64,000 bases of DNA, taken from assembly GCA_965248545.1 (NCBI GenBank), contig OZ252110.1, positions 3,658,001-3,722,000 of the forward strand, given 5' to 3'. Shown piece after piece: positions 45,256 through 53,464 of this stretch. How positions within the stretch are numbered: position 1 is the first letter of the stretch; the number at the start of each line of letters is the position of its first letter. Made by a program: the position numbers and the translations under genes. The notes under the pieces are model-generated. The model saw only the letters and a list, made by a program, of their open reading frames with translations, had not been told where the DNA came from and made no database searches. The DNA comes from Alteromonas_E sp965248545. Lineage in GTDB: Bacteria; Pseudomonadota; Gammaproteobacteria; Enterobacterales; Alteromonadaceae.

Positions 45256-45849
45256 ATGAAAAAAAGTACCTTCCTCGCCTGGATTTTAAGAATGCCGCTG
45301 ATTAAGCGGTGGGCATTAATGCATTCGGTCAAAAGTGAAAACGTTGCGGAACACTCACACCAAGTGGCAGTGATCACGCACCTATTAGCCGTGATCAAAA
45401 ATAAGTATTTTGATGGCTCCATCAGCCCTGAGCGTGCGGTTACCGTGGCACTGTATCACGAGATTTCAGAGACTAAACTGCAAGATATTAATCACGTCAC
45501 GAAATACCACAATCCGGAGCTGACAAAAGAGTTTAAAAAGCTCGAGGAAATCGCGGAACTGGAGTGTCTCGACACGCTGCCAGAAGAATTAAGAGATACC
45601 TTTAAACCCCTGATCGTCCAATCCGCGGTTGAGCCTGAGTATAAGAAAATCGTCAAAGCAGCCGATTTGATTGCAGCCTATCTAAAAGCCTGTGATGAAT
45701 TGGAGTTTGGCAATCGCGAATTTGACCATGTTAAGGAGCGCTTAGAGCGCATGCTCGCAACCTATATTGAGAGTATGCCTGAGGTCGAATTTTTCTTGGA
45801 TACCTTCAAAGATAAGTGCCTCGTGAGTGTTGATGAACTCTCCGAATAA
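45256..45849 (+). CDS. yfbR: 5-prime-deoxynucleotidase YfbR family, with HD motif changed to HE
   Basis: HD-domain phosphohydrolase that removes the 5-prime phosphate from deoxynucleoside monophosphates. The 197-residue product resembles E. coli YfbR: LIKRWALMHSVKSENVAEHSHQVA (first metal His), and AADLIAAYLKACDELEFGN (distal metal Asp). In the motif YHDxSE of the relatives the metal-binding Asp is replaced by Glu: here it reads LYHEISE (codons cac gag). Glu can still bind a metal, so activity may be altered, not lost. The ATG at 45256 is preferred over an in-frame codon 39 bases upstream, inside alaA. The 3-prime end overlaps ychJ by 17 bases. Confidence 0.9.
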   Translation: MKKSTFLAWILRMPLIKRWALMHSVKSENVAEHSHQVAVITHLLAVIKNKYFDGSISPERAVTVALYHEISETKLQDINHVTKYHNPELTKEFKKLEEIAELECLDTLPEELRDTFKPLIVQSAVEPEYKKIVKAADLIAAYLKACDELEFGNREFDHVKERLERMLATYIESMPEVEFFLDTFKDKCLVSVDELSE

Positions 45850-46318
45850 CGCTGATCTGTGCCCCTGTGGCTCAAATCTTACGTATGCTGATTGCTGTGA
45901 GCCAGTTATCACGGGTCGCCAAGCAGCACAGACCCCAGAACACCTGATGCGATCGCGCTACAGCGCGTATGCAAAGCAGTGTTACGAATACATTCTTAAC
46001 ACCTACACCGACGATACGCGACCAAACGTCACCAGCGCGGCATTGGCAGAGCAAAACCAAGCGATCAAATGGCTAAAGCTAACGGTATTAGACGCGAGTA
46101 TGACCGGCGAATCAGGTGAAGTTTCGTTTCAAGCTTATTACAAAGAGCGCGATCACGCGTATTGTCTCGCCGAGCATTCCCGCTTCAGCAACGCAAAAGG
46201 ACGTTGGCTTTATATTGATGGCGAGATGTTGCCAGAGACGGGACGCCTCAAAGTAAAGCGCAACGACGCGTGCGTGTGTGGTAGTGGTGCAAAAGCCAAA
46301 CGTTGCTGCTTCCGATAG
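45833..46318 (+). CDS. ychJ: YchJ family protein with two SEC-C zinc-binding motifs
   Basis: A 161-residue cytosolic protein with a cysteine-rich SEC-C motif at each end: CPCGSNLTYADCCEP near the N-terminus and CVCGSGAKAKRCC at the C-terminus. Between them is the NTF2-like YchJ core (MRSRYSAYAKQCYEYILNTY, then WLKLTVLDASMTG). SEC-C motifs chelate zinc, as in SecA; the role of YchJ is unknown. The start is the ATG at 45833 inside the end of yfbR; an upstream in-frame GTG would add two residues and has no better ribosome site. It is translationally coupled to yfbR. Confidence 0.9.
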   Translation: MNSPNNADLCPCGSNLTYADCCEPVITGRQAAQTPEHLMRSRYSAYAKQCYEYILNTYTDDTRPNVTSAALAEQNQAIKWLKLTVLDASMTGESGEVSFQAYYKERDHAYCLAEHSRFSNAKGRWLYIDGEMLPETGRLKVKRNDACVCGSGAKAKRCCFR

Positions 46319-46432
46319 TCGCTTACTAGTGGTTTAACTCACTGATACTGCATAGTTATTGCTGTCTACGAAGCGCTGTTTTATGCTTGCGCTACGGTAT
46401 GAAAAAACACCACATACAAGTGATCACTATTT

Positions 46433-47785
46433 ATGAAGTCTGCCTTAGACAACGCTATCTGGTCTGAACGTCGTTTACCAAGAGTTGAAAACCGCGACGG
46501 GGATCATAGAAGCCCCTATCAACGTGACAAAGCGAGAATTTTGCACTCGGCAGCTTTCCGGCGTTTACAAGCCAAAACGCAAGTCCTGGGTGTGGGACTG
46601 AGTGACTTTTACCGAACACGACTCACGCACAGCCTTGAAGCGGCCCAAATTGGCGTGGGTATTTGCGCACAGCTCGCTGTTAAGTACCCTGCTCTGGCAG
46701 AACAAATAGCGCTTGATAGCAATCTAATTGAAGCGCTGTGCCTCGCGCATGACATTGGCCATCCACCGTTTGGACATGGCGGTGAAATCGCCCTGAATTA
46801 CATGATGCGCGATGCCGGCGGCTTTGAAGGTAACGGTCAAACCTTCAGAATTGTGACCAAGCTTGAGCCGTATACCGAGAATCACGGCATGAACCTGTCG
46901 CGCCGCTCTGTGCTTGGCTTAGTAAAGTATCCAAGCTTTATCACGCGGTTACGCGGCACCCATAAAAGTGACGTCAGCGCTGGACATTCACTGCGCACCG
47001 TAAAAGCCAATGAGTGGCACCCACCAAAGGGCTTATTTGACTGTGATGAGGCTATTTTTGAGTGGTTAGTGGCCCCTTTCAGTCACGCAGACAAGACGCT
47101 ATTCACCCGCTTTAAGCAACCGAGTAATCCGCACGGACATGCCAAGACAGAATTTAAATCAGTAGACTGCTCGATAATGGAGCTTGCCGATGATATTGCG
47201 TATGGCGTGCACGATTTAGAAGATGCCATTGTGATGGGAATGGTGACTCAACATGAATTTGAACAATTCATGTCACCGGATATCACTCAACTCGACGTCC
47301 CGGGGTTAGCCGATAGCTTCGCGCAATTGTCCGCTAAACTGTTTAGCCCACAGCATTTCGAACGCAAAAACGCCATTGGTGCGCTGGTCAACCTGTTCAT
47401 AACCGCGATTGAATTTGTGCAATTAGAGCAGTTTGAAGATCCGTTACTGGATATTAACGCGAAAATGCCAGAGCAGTTTGCCAAAGCGCTCGATTTATTT
47501 AAGCGTTTTGTGTACCAAAAAGTCATACAAAAGCCGGAAATCCAGCTATTGGAGTACAAAGGCCAACAAACGGTCATGGAACTGTTTCAGGCCTTTGCTT
47601 CTGATCCCGAACGATTACTCCCGGACAACACGCGTATGCGCTGGGCTCAGGCACCCGACGAAAACGCCCGCTTGCGCGTTATTGCCGATTATATCAGCGG
47701 TATGACTGACGAATTCGCTTCGCGCTTGTATTCGAATATGTTTATACCAAAACGCGGTGGTACGCACGATACGCTGTCGTTGTAG
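46433..47785 (+). CDS. dgt: Deoxyguanosinetriphosphate triphosphohydrolase-like HD protein
   Basis: HD-superfamily enzyme that hydrolyses dGTP (or dNTPs generally) to the deoxynucleoside and triphosphate. The 450-residue protein has RDKARILHSAAFRRLQAKTQV at the N-terminus, the metal-site residues His66 (TRLTHSLEA), His106-Asp107 (LAHDIGHPPFGHGGE), and the distal Asp in MELADDIAYGVHDLED. It belongs to the single-domain type, about 50 residues shorter than E. coli Dgt. Related enzymes lower dNTP pools and some restrict phages, but no defence neighbours are present and a housekeeping role is as likely. The start ATG follows 114 non-coding bases. Confidence 0.9.
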   Translation: MKSALDNAIWSERRLPRVENRDGDHRSPYQRDKARILHSAAFRRLQAKTQVLGVGLSDFYRTRLTHSLEAAQIGVGICAQLAVKYPALAEQIALDSNLIEALCLAHDIGHPPFGHGGEIALNYMMRDAGGFEGNGQTFRIVTKLEPYTENHGMNLSRRSVLGLVKYPSFITRLRGTHKSDVSAGHSLRTVKANEWHPPKGLFDCDEAIFEWLVAPFSHADKTLFTRFKQPSNPHGHAKTEFKSVDCSIMELADDIAYGVHDLEDAIVMGMVTQHEFEQFMSPDITQLDVPGLADSFAQLSAKLFSPQHFERKNAIGALVNLFITAIEFVQLEQFEDPLLDINAKMPEQFAKALDLFKRFVYQKVIQKPEIQLLEYKGQQTVMELFQAFASDPERLLPDNTRMRWAQAPDENARLRVIADYISGMTDEFASRLYSNMFIPKRGGTHDTLSL

Positions 47786-47871
47786 GGCTGAATAAACTTT
47801 TCTGAAATTTAATCAAACGGAAAAAGGTCGTAATACGTAACAATCTTAAAAATTAAGTGTGTTGTAGAGTT

Positions 47872-48870
47872 ATGTTGATCCGAGTTCCTAAAAGCAGTGA
47901 TTGTAAAGAGTCTGAGGTTACCGATGAAGCGATCTATCGTGATCGTCGCAAAGTCCTAAAAGGTCTGGGTTTCATCGGCGCTTCGAGTTTGATCGCGCAA
48001 CCCGCTCAAGCGTTTAATTGGTTTTCCAGCGATGACCCTGAATTTAAAACGCGTGAGCTCGCATTTGAAAAAGCGCCGGCGTTTTCAACTGAAGAAGCGA
48101 TGACACCAGAAGACAAAGCGACTCGTTACAACAACTTCTATGAATTCGGCACTGGTAAAGGTGATCCGGTCGAAAATGCACAAGAATTCCAGGTTGATCC
48201 TTGGAGTCTCACCATCGATGGGCTGGTAGAGCAACCGATAACCTTGAGCTATGACGATCTGTTCAAACGTTTTCAGCTAGAAGAGCGTATATACCGACTG
48301 CGTTGCGTCGAGGCGTGGTCAATGGTGATCCCGTGGATTGGCTTTGAACTAGGTGCGTTGATCAAGCAAGCAAAACCACTCAGTAGCGCCAAGTTTGTCG
48401 CATTTGAAACCCTGTATGACCCCAAACAAATGCCCGGCCAACGCAATCGGTTCTTAGGCGGTGGGATTGAATACCCTTATCGGGAAGGTCTGCGACTAGA
48501 TGAAGCGATGCAGCCGTTATCTCTGCTTTCGGTTGGCTTATATGGCAAAACACTACCACCGCAAAACGGTGCCCCTATTCGCCTCGTAGTGCCTTGGAAA
48601 TACGGTTTTAAGAGTATTAAGTCCATCGTTAGGATCACCCTCACTGATTTGATGCCCAAAACCACCTGGAACATATTAGCGCCGCAGGAATATGGCTTTT
48701 ATGCCAATGTTAACCCCACTGTAGACCACCCGCGTTGGAGCCAAGCCCGTGAACGACGGATAACCACCGGCGGGTTATTGGCGCGTAACCGCATCGATAC
48801 ACAAATGTTTAATGGCTATGAGGAAGTCGCGCCACTGTATAAAAACCTCGATATGACGAAGTTTTACTGA
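47872..48870 (+). CDS. msrP: Periplasmic methionine sulfoxide reductase, molybdopterin catalytic subunit MsrP
   Basis: Periplasmic enzyme that repairs both R- and S-methionine sulfoxide in envelope proteins with electrons from MsrQ. The 332-residue precursor has a Tat signal (DRRKVLKGLG, then a mild hydrophobic stretch and AQPAQA) that exports the folded cofactor-loaded protein. The molybdopterin-ligating cysteine is residue 145 in LRCVEAWSMVIPW. Other conserved segments are FETLYDPKQMPGQ and VVPWKYGFKSIKSI. The frame is open upstream to a GTG, but homology and the Tat signal fix ATG 47872. It is followed 11 bases later by msrQ. Confidence 0.95.
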   Translation: MLIRVPKSSDCKESEVTDEAIYRDRRKVLKGLGFIGASSLIAQPAQAFNWFSSDDPEFKTRELAFEKAPAFSTEEAMTPEDKATRYNNFYEFGTGKGDPVENAQEFQVDPWSLTIDGLVEQPITLSYDDLFKRFQLEERIYRLRCVEAWSMVIPWIGFELGALIKQAKPLSSAKFVAFETLYDPKQMPGQRNRFLGGGIEYPYREGLRLDEAMQPLSLLSVGLYGKTLPPQNGAPIRLVVPWKYGFKSIKSIVRITLTDLMPKTTWNILAPQEYGFYANVNPTVDHPRWSQARERRITTGGLLARNRIDTQMFNGYEEVAPLYKNLDMTKFY

Positions 48871-48881
48871 GGCCGATAGTA

Positions 48882-49508
48882 GTGACGCAAACGTGGTTGT
48901 TTAAACCCAAGCGATTAGCGCCTTGGCAGCTCATTGCGATCAAAACGGCAATACACCTTCTTTCAATTGGTTTGGTGGCGCAAATCTTATGGCTAGCCAT
49001 CAATGATACGGTTGATGGTGATCCCGTTGATGCCCTGCTGCATTTCACTGGGATCGGTGCGATCAATCTGTTGTTGTTGAGTTTAGTGGTCACCCCCATG
49101 GCAATGAAGTTTAAAATCACCAACCTGATTTTACTCAGACGCTTGTTGGGGCTCTATGCGTTTTTCTATGCCTTCTTACACCTGTTAACGTACATAGCGT
49201 TTGAATTGCAGTTTGAATGGTTGATCGTGGCTCAGGAGATTGTGAAACGGCCGTTTATTGTTGTCGGTATGCTGGCTATCTTGTTACTGCTCAGCCTATC
49301 CCTGACGTCGACGAAATCAATCCAGAAACGCATGGGCAAAAAATGGCAAACACTGCACAATTGGATCTACATTGCCGCGCCGCTCACCTTATTGCATTAC
49401 ATATGGGCGGTGAAATCAGATATTGTGCAGCCAATGCTGTACATCTTCGTGATGATTTTACTGCTGTGGTTGCGCAAGGATAAACTGCGTAAAGCTAAGT
49501 TTTTCTGA
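48882..49508 (+). CDS. msrQ: Haem-binding membrane subunit MsrQ
   Basis: A 208-residue inner-membrane b-type cytochrome that passes quinol or flavin electrons to MsrP. It has six predicted helices, with haem-ligand-type histidines in LLHFTGIGAINLLLLSL, YAFLHLLTYIAFE, TLHNWIYIAAPLTLLHYIWA. The N-terminal WQLIAIKTAIHLLSIGLV is typical. The start is GTG, 11 bases after the msrP stop, with GAGG upstream. With msrP it forms a two-gene operon; the cytosolic MsrC elsewhere in the window complements it for free methionine. Confidence 0.94.
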   Translation: MTQTWLFKPKRLAPWQLIAIKTAIHLLSIGLVAQILWLAINDTVDGDPVDALLHFTGIGAINLLLLSLVVTPMAMKFKITNLILLRRLLGLYAFFYAFLHLLTYIAFELQFEWLIVAQEIVKRPFIVVGMLAILLLLSLSLTSTKSIQKRMGKKWQTLHNWIYIAAPLTLLHYIWAVKSDIVQPMLYIFVMILLLWLRKDKLRKAKFF

Positions 49509-49511
49509 CGC

Positions 49512-50057
49512 TTATACCGGTTTTGCTTGCTGATTGACACAGTAACAGCCTGACACGTCTACAGGCACAACTGCACCGACTTCGGCCTCGTAGGTTAAAT
49601 AGGGTTCAACCTGGCCATTTCCGGTAAAGCAACCAACGCCGGTTGAATATGGACCGAGATAAGACAAGCGCCCTTCCCCGTCAAATACTGCAATCGCAGG
49701 CGTGGCCGTCACAACTGACTGTAAGTAGGGAATTGATTCGATACTCACTTCTACATTGCGCTTGCCTTGTTCAACGGCGAGTGACTTAACGGTATTGATA
49801 TGGCGGCTTGATGATACCTGACATAAGCACTGCTCAGCATTGGCGATGTGCACAACCGTATCAATAAGCGGTTCATCAAACGCGCCGTTCATTTGCTCGA
49901 CGAAAACGCTATCGAAATCGGGTTGGTTGATGCGTTGGTACAAAAAACCTTGAGGATCAAACGCGGACATTGAAAAACCTGAGGCCAAGTATAACCCCAG
50001 TGCAGACAACACAATCCAAATCGGCACAACCAGCCAGGCGACTATCGTTTTACCCAT
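49512..50057 (-). CDS. Membrane-anchored thioredoxin-like protein, DUF6436-like
   Basis: A 181-residue protein with an N-terminal membrane segment (AWLVVPIWIVLSALGLYLA), then a periplasmic domain of thioredoxin-like pattern. CLCQVSSSRHINTVKSLA contains a CxC, and TPAIAVFDGEGRLSYLGPYSTGVGC is reminiscent of the cis-proline loop and following strand. The cysteines CLC and CYC differ from the CxxC of classical thioredoxins. The resemblance to DUF6436 is from memory, so moderate only. It is separated by eight bases from the MCP gene upstream on the same strand and is probably cotranscribed. Confidence 0.65.
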   Translation of the reverse strand: MGKTIVAWLVVPIWIVLSALGLYLASGFSMSAFDPQGFLYQRINQPDFDSVFVEQMNGAFDEPLIDTVVHIANAEQCLCQVSSSRHINTVKSLAVEQGKRNVEVSIESIPYLQSVVTATPAIAVFDGEGRLSYLGPYSTGVGCFTGNGQVEPYLTYEAEVGAVVPVDVSGCYCVNQQAKPV

Positions 50058-50065
50058 TACTGTAC

Positions 50066-51550
50066 TTACGCCTTAAACTTAGAAAGTTCTTGATGCAATT
50101 TAACCAAGTCATTGTCCAAATTCAGCAGCTCATTTAGGTTTTGCTTGATTTGCGCCGCCTGAGACTCACTAGAGTCGGTAAGTTTAGTGGCACACATTGA
50201 GATGGTTTCTGATTTTGACGTTTGGCGCTCAGCGGAACTGGCAACAAGATTCATATTGTTACTTAGCTCAGTGATCAAGGCGTTTATTTGCGTAATACTC
50301 TCGCTGGCATCATTGGTCACTTCGACACTCTTTTCAACGCGGCTCGCACACTCAGCAATGGTATTCAAGGCTTGGTTTGCGCCATCAACAAGCTTTTCAG
50401 TGATGGTGCTGATCTCTGAGGCGTTTTCGCCCGTCTTGGTGGCCAATTGTCGGACTTCGTCCGCGACCACCGCAAAGCCCCGTCCATGCTCTCCGGCCCG
50501 AGCTGACTCAATTGCAGCGTTTAATGCCAACAAATTGGTTTGGTCGGCAATTGCCTTAATTGAGGACATTGTCTGGTCGATGTCGTTACACATTTCTGAC
50601 AAAGCACCGATAGACGATACGGCATTGTCCATATCGATTTTTAAGCTTCTGGTCTCCGATACATTGCTGTCGATGATTTCTTTGGCGTGTGCTGTCCCAC
50701 TGGTCGCATCGGCACTCAGCTGACTGATGGTTTCAACGCTGTTGGCAATTTCGTGGTTGGTGTCGTTCACCTCTGTCAAAGTGGTCGTGATGCGACTCAC
50801 TTCAGCACTGTTTTCCTCTGCCATACTCATGATTGACTGTGAACTCGTCGACAGTGCCGACGATAACTGTTTGGCATGCTCACCGTTGGACTTCACGATC
50901 TTGACTAAATCACGCAACGCGGAAAGTAACCGATTGAAGTCTTCGATGGACTTACCCTCACCTGTGATATCCGCATCGATCGCGATTTTGTCATCACCGA
51001 CAATCCGATCGACTGAGTTACTTAAGGCATGAGCTGCAATGGCTTCTTTTTCAGCGTTATGGGTGATGTAAATGAGCGCGGCGCCTTCGGTGATGGCAAA
51101 AAACGCGTGCAACACCAAAATACCGAATAACACATGACCCTCTTCGAATACGTAAGCACCAACGCCCTGCGTCTGTAAGACAAAAAAGCTGATATGGTGC
51201 ACGGCAACCACTAACACACTGGAGGCTATAATACGCCAGTCTCGGTATACACTTAGGATCGCGAGAATGGTGAAAATCTCGAAGTGAACCTCAATCAAAC
51301 CAAAGGATTGATGGATGTGTAGTGCGGTCAGCAGCTGTGTTGCGATACCAACCACGTGCCGGGTAATCGCCTCATTGGGCATGGCTTTAATCATCACCAA
51401 CGGCAAGCCAGCCATCAATGTTCCCGCGATAGCGGCTAACATCAATGTGTCGGTATAAAACCCGATGCCAATGGCTGCTACCCATTGAACCAGAATGATT
51501 GCAGTAAAGAGTTTATGTGCTGTTGTATGCCAAGGATATGTCACATTCAT
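50066..51550 (-). CDS. Methyl-accepting chemotaxis protein with polytopic N-terminal domain (copy B)
   Basis: A 494-residue chemoreceptor-like protein. Residues 1 to about 175 are a six-helix membrane domain without a large periplasmic sensor. It has conserved histidines in ITRHVVGIATQLLTALHIH, HFEIFTILA, VAVHHISFFVLQ and FEEGHVLFGILVLHAFFA. A long coiled coil follows, with the invariant MCP tip DQTNLLALNAAIESARAGEHG and FAVVADEVRQLA. It is 39 percent or so identical in appearance to the copy just upstream (same length and same motif order), so the two arose by tandem duplication. The input signal is probably sensed in or at the membrane; flagellar gene context is lacking. Confidence 0.9.
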   Translation of the reverse strand: MNVTYPWHTTAHKLFTAIILVQWVAAIGIGFYTDTLMLAAIAGTLMAGLPLVMIKAMPNEAITRHVVGIATQLLTALHIHQSFGLIEVHFEIFTILAILSVYRDWRIIASSVLVVAVHHISFFVLQTQGVGAYVFEEGHVLFGILVLHAFFAITEGAALIYITHNAEKEAIAAHALSNSVDRIVGDDKIAIDADITGEGKSIEDFNRLLSALRDLVKIVKSNGEHAKQLSSALSTSSQSIMSMAEENSAEVSRITTTLTEVNDTNHEIANSVETISQLSADATSGTAHAKEIIDSNVSETRSLKIDMDNAVSSIGALSEMCNDIDQTMSSIKAIADQTNLLALNAAIESARAGEHGRGFAVVADEVRQLATKTGENASEISTITEKLVDGANQALNTIAECASRVEKSVEVTNDASESITQINALITELSNNMNLVASSAERQTSKSETISMCATKLTDSSESQAAQIKQNLNELLNLDNDLVKLHQELSKFKA

Positions 51551-51637
51551 TCCTTAATCGTTGCACGCCTGATTACTTACAGGCGATCGCTAAACCATAA
51601 AATGTTTGTCACGATACACATTACTTCGCGACACTGA

Positions 51638-53122
51638 TCACAACGTGAACTTGTTCAATTGCGCCGTAGTTTCATCAATTGAACCGTTTAGTGCAGACAA
51701 TGCTTCACTTGAACGTTGCACCTCTACACTATTGCTCTGTGCCAGTTCACTTAACTGTTGGGTAATTCGATTAATCTCGTCAGAAGCCGCAACCTGTTCT
51801 TCAGCGGCTGTTGCCACTGAGGTTATATTCTCAGCAACATCGTTTATCAGCGACACCAAGCTATCCATACTGCCCGCGGCGCTAGAAGAAGAGTTTGATG
51901 ACGCATCTGCTAGCTCAACGCATTGAGAAATAATGTTAACCGCCGTGCTGGTATCTTCATTTAGTTCTGCACTGACTTCTCTGATCCGATCCGTGCTTGT
52001 CTTGGTGTTACCGGCTAAGTTTCTCACTTCATCCGCAACAACCGCGAAACCGCGGCCCTGCTCCCCAGCACGCGCAGCTTCGATAGCTGCATTCAGCGCA
52101 AGCAAGTTGGTTTGCTCTGCCACCGCTTGAATGGAGGTCATTACCTCTGATATTTGCTGCGTTTTATTGTCCAGTGAAGCGACTATGTCAGACATGGTTT
52201 GTAATTGCGCTTTGAGCTCCACTACATCGTGGTTTGCATTAGCGATAGTCTGCTTAGCGCCCTCAGTATTCTGTAGCGCAGTAGTAGAGGCTGCGCCCAC
52301 ATCGTTTGTTCGTCTGGCAACATCCCCGATTGTGGTCGTCATTTCATCCATCGCTGTGGCGATCATGCCAACATCGGCAACGCTTTGATTCGTTGCGTTC
52401 TCGACTGACTTGTTAACATCGCACAGGATCTCGGCGTTTTCATTGACCTTCTGATTGGTCGCTTGAACACTGTTTAAGGTGTCTCTAAAGGTCCACAACA
52501 GTTTTCCAAAGGGCGACTGCCTATTCGGGTCAATATCACACGCCTTGTCTAACGCCAAGTTGTTAGGATCAGCCAGCACAATATCAACCGCTTGCTTGAG
52601 CTTTAAGCCTGCGACCGCTTCTTTGTGATTGTGCGAGGCCATAATCCCCAACACTGCGCCTTCTGATACGGCAAAGAATGCATGCACAACGAGGATGCTA
52701 AAGAGCAAATGCCCTTCTTCGAAAATATACAGCGATGCGCCATTGGATTGCATCACATAGAAACCGACATGATGTACGGCGATAAAAGCAACGCTCGACA
52801 CAAATACCTTCCAATCGCGATACCAAGTCAAAACAGCGAGCAGCGTAAATATCTCAAAATGCAGTTCAGTAAGTCCGCTTGCTAGCTGAATGTGCAGTGC
52901 GGTTAACACTTGAGCCGCCACACCCACAACATGCCGTGTTACTTGAGCAAAAGGTTGTGTCGCGATTAAAAAGAGTGGTAAACCAACCGCAATGACAACC
53001 ACCACAATCGTGGTTAAGGCTGCGCCTACATAGAATCCACCAATGATTGCCGCTAACGCTTGTACCGCTAAAATCGCAGTAAACACCTTATTAGCAGTTT
53101 CAATCCAAGGGTACTGTTGCAT
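51638..53122 (-). CDS. Methyl-accepting chemotaxis protein with polytopic N-terminal domain (copy A)
   Basis: Paralogue of the neighbouring receptor, also 494 residues. The six-helix membrane part contains VTRHVVGVAAQVLTALHIQ, LHFEIFTLLAVL, FIAVHHVGFYVMQ and FEEGHLLFSILVVHAFFA, that is, the same His and Glu pattern as copy B. The coiled-coil signalling part has EQTNLLALNAAIEAARAGEQGRG at its tip. The ATG at 53122 has TAAGGA upstream. The gap to copy B is 87 bases. It is the likely first gene of the transcript to the DUF6436-like gene. A remnant-like reading frame lies just upstream. Confidence 0.9.
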   Translation of the reverse strand: MQQYPWIETANKVFTAILAVQALAAIIGGFYVGAALTTIVVVVIAVGLPLFLIATQPFAQVTRHVVGVAAQVLTALHIQLASGLTELHFEIFTLLAVLTWYRDWKVFVSSVAFIAVHHVGFYVMQSNGASLYIFEEGHLLFSILVVHAFFAVSEGAVLGIMASHNHKEAVAGLKLKQAVDIVLADPNNLALDKACDIDPNRQSPFGKLLWTFRDTLNSVQATNQKVNENAEILCDVNKSVENATNQSVADVGMIATAMDEMTTTIGDVARRTNDVGAASTTALQNTEGAKQTIANANHDVVELKAQLQTMSDIVASLDNKTQQISEVMTSIQAVAEQTNLLALNAAIEAARAGEQGRGFAVVADEVRNLAGNTKTSTDRIREVSAELNEDTSTAVNIISQCVELADASSNSSSSAAGSMDSLVSLINDVAENITSVATAAEEQVAASDEINRITQQLSELAQSNSVEVQRSSEALSALNGSIDETTAQLNKFTL

Positions 53123-53150
53123 AGAGATTCCTTATAACATCCGAAGCACG

Positions 53151-53282
53151 TTACGCAGCTTTCGCCAGCTGCACATATGTCTTGATATCGGCTAAGCCCA
53201 GCATTGTTAAAGCCAGTTTTTTCGATGGACGAACAACCATGTTGCGACTTAGCTTTATAACCTTGTTTTTATCAGGGTTTAA
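53151..53282 (-). pseudogene. Possible STAS-like C-terminal remnant upstream of the MCP genes
   Basis: An open frame of 43 codons without a good start runs into a TAA 28 bases before the MCP copy A start: NKVIKLSRNMVVRPSKKLA followed by LTMLGLADIKTYVQLAKAA. The VVRPSKKLALTMLGLADI part resembles the C-terminus of STAS-type anti-sigma antagonist domains. An internal ATG would allow a 29-residue peptide. Upstream DNA up to 53,464 has no further open frame, so this may be a gene end left behind by a rearrangement. The surrounding 342 bases (53,123-53,464) hold nothing else convincing. Confidence 0.35.
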
Positions 53283-53464
53283 TTAAGATACTCGCTATTT
53301 AAAAAAGTAGACCATTTTATTGAAAACTGTCGAAAACTTAACGAGTAAAAGACCCAAATCATGATCCCGCGCAATGGGTTAAACGATTGCGATTTCACGC
53401 CTAATCATCAAAACATCTGGAATGTGGTATGGTTTGAATCTGAAATAACACTTTACGCAGCGTT

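Noticed and set aside
46433..47785. Phage-defence dGTPase
   Set aside because: Nothing in the neighbourhood (no restriction, CBASS or toxin genes) supports defence; the housekeeping Dgt-like call is sufficient.
53123..53240. A ninth attC before the MCP genes (TAACATCC ... GTTAAAGC)
   Set aside because: The two boxes do not match attC consensus, the intervening arms are not complementary, and it overlaps the STAS-like frame.
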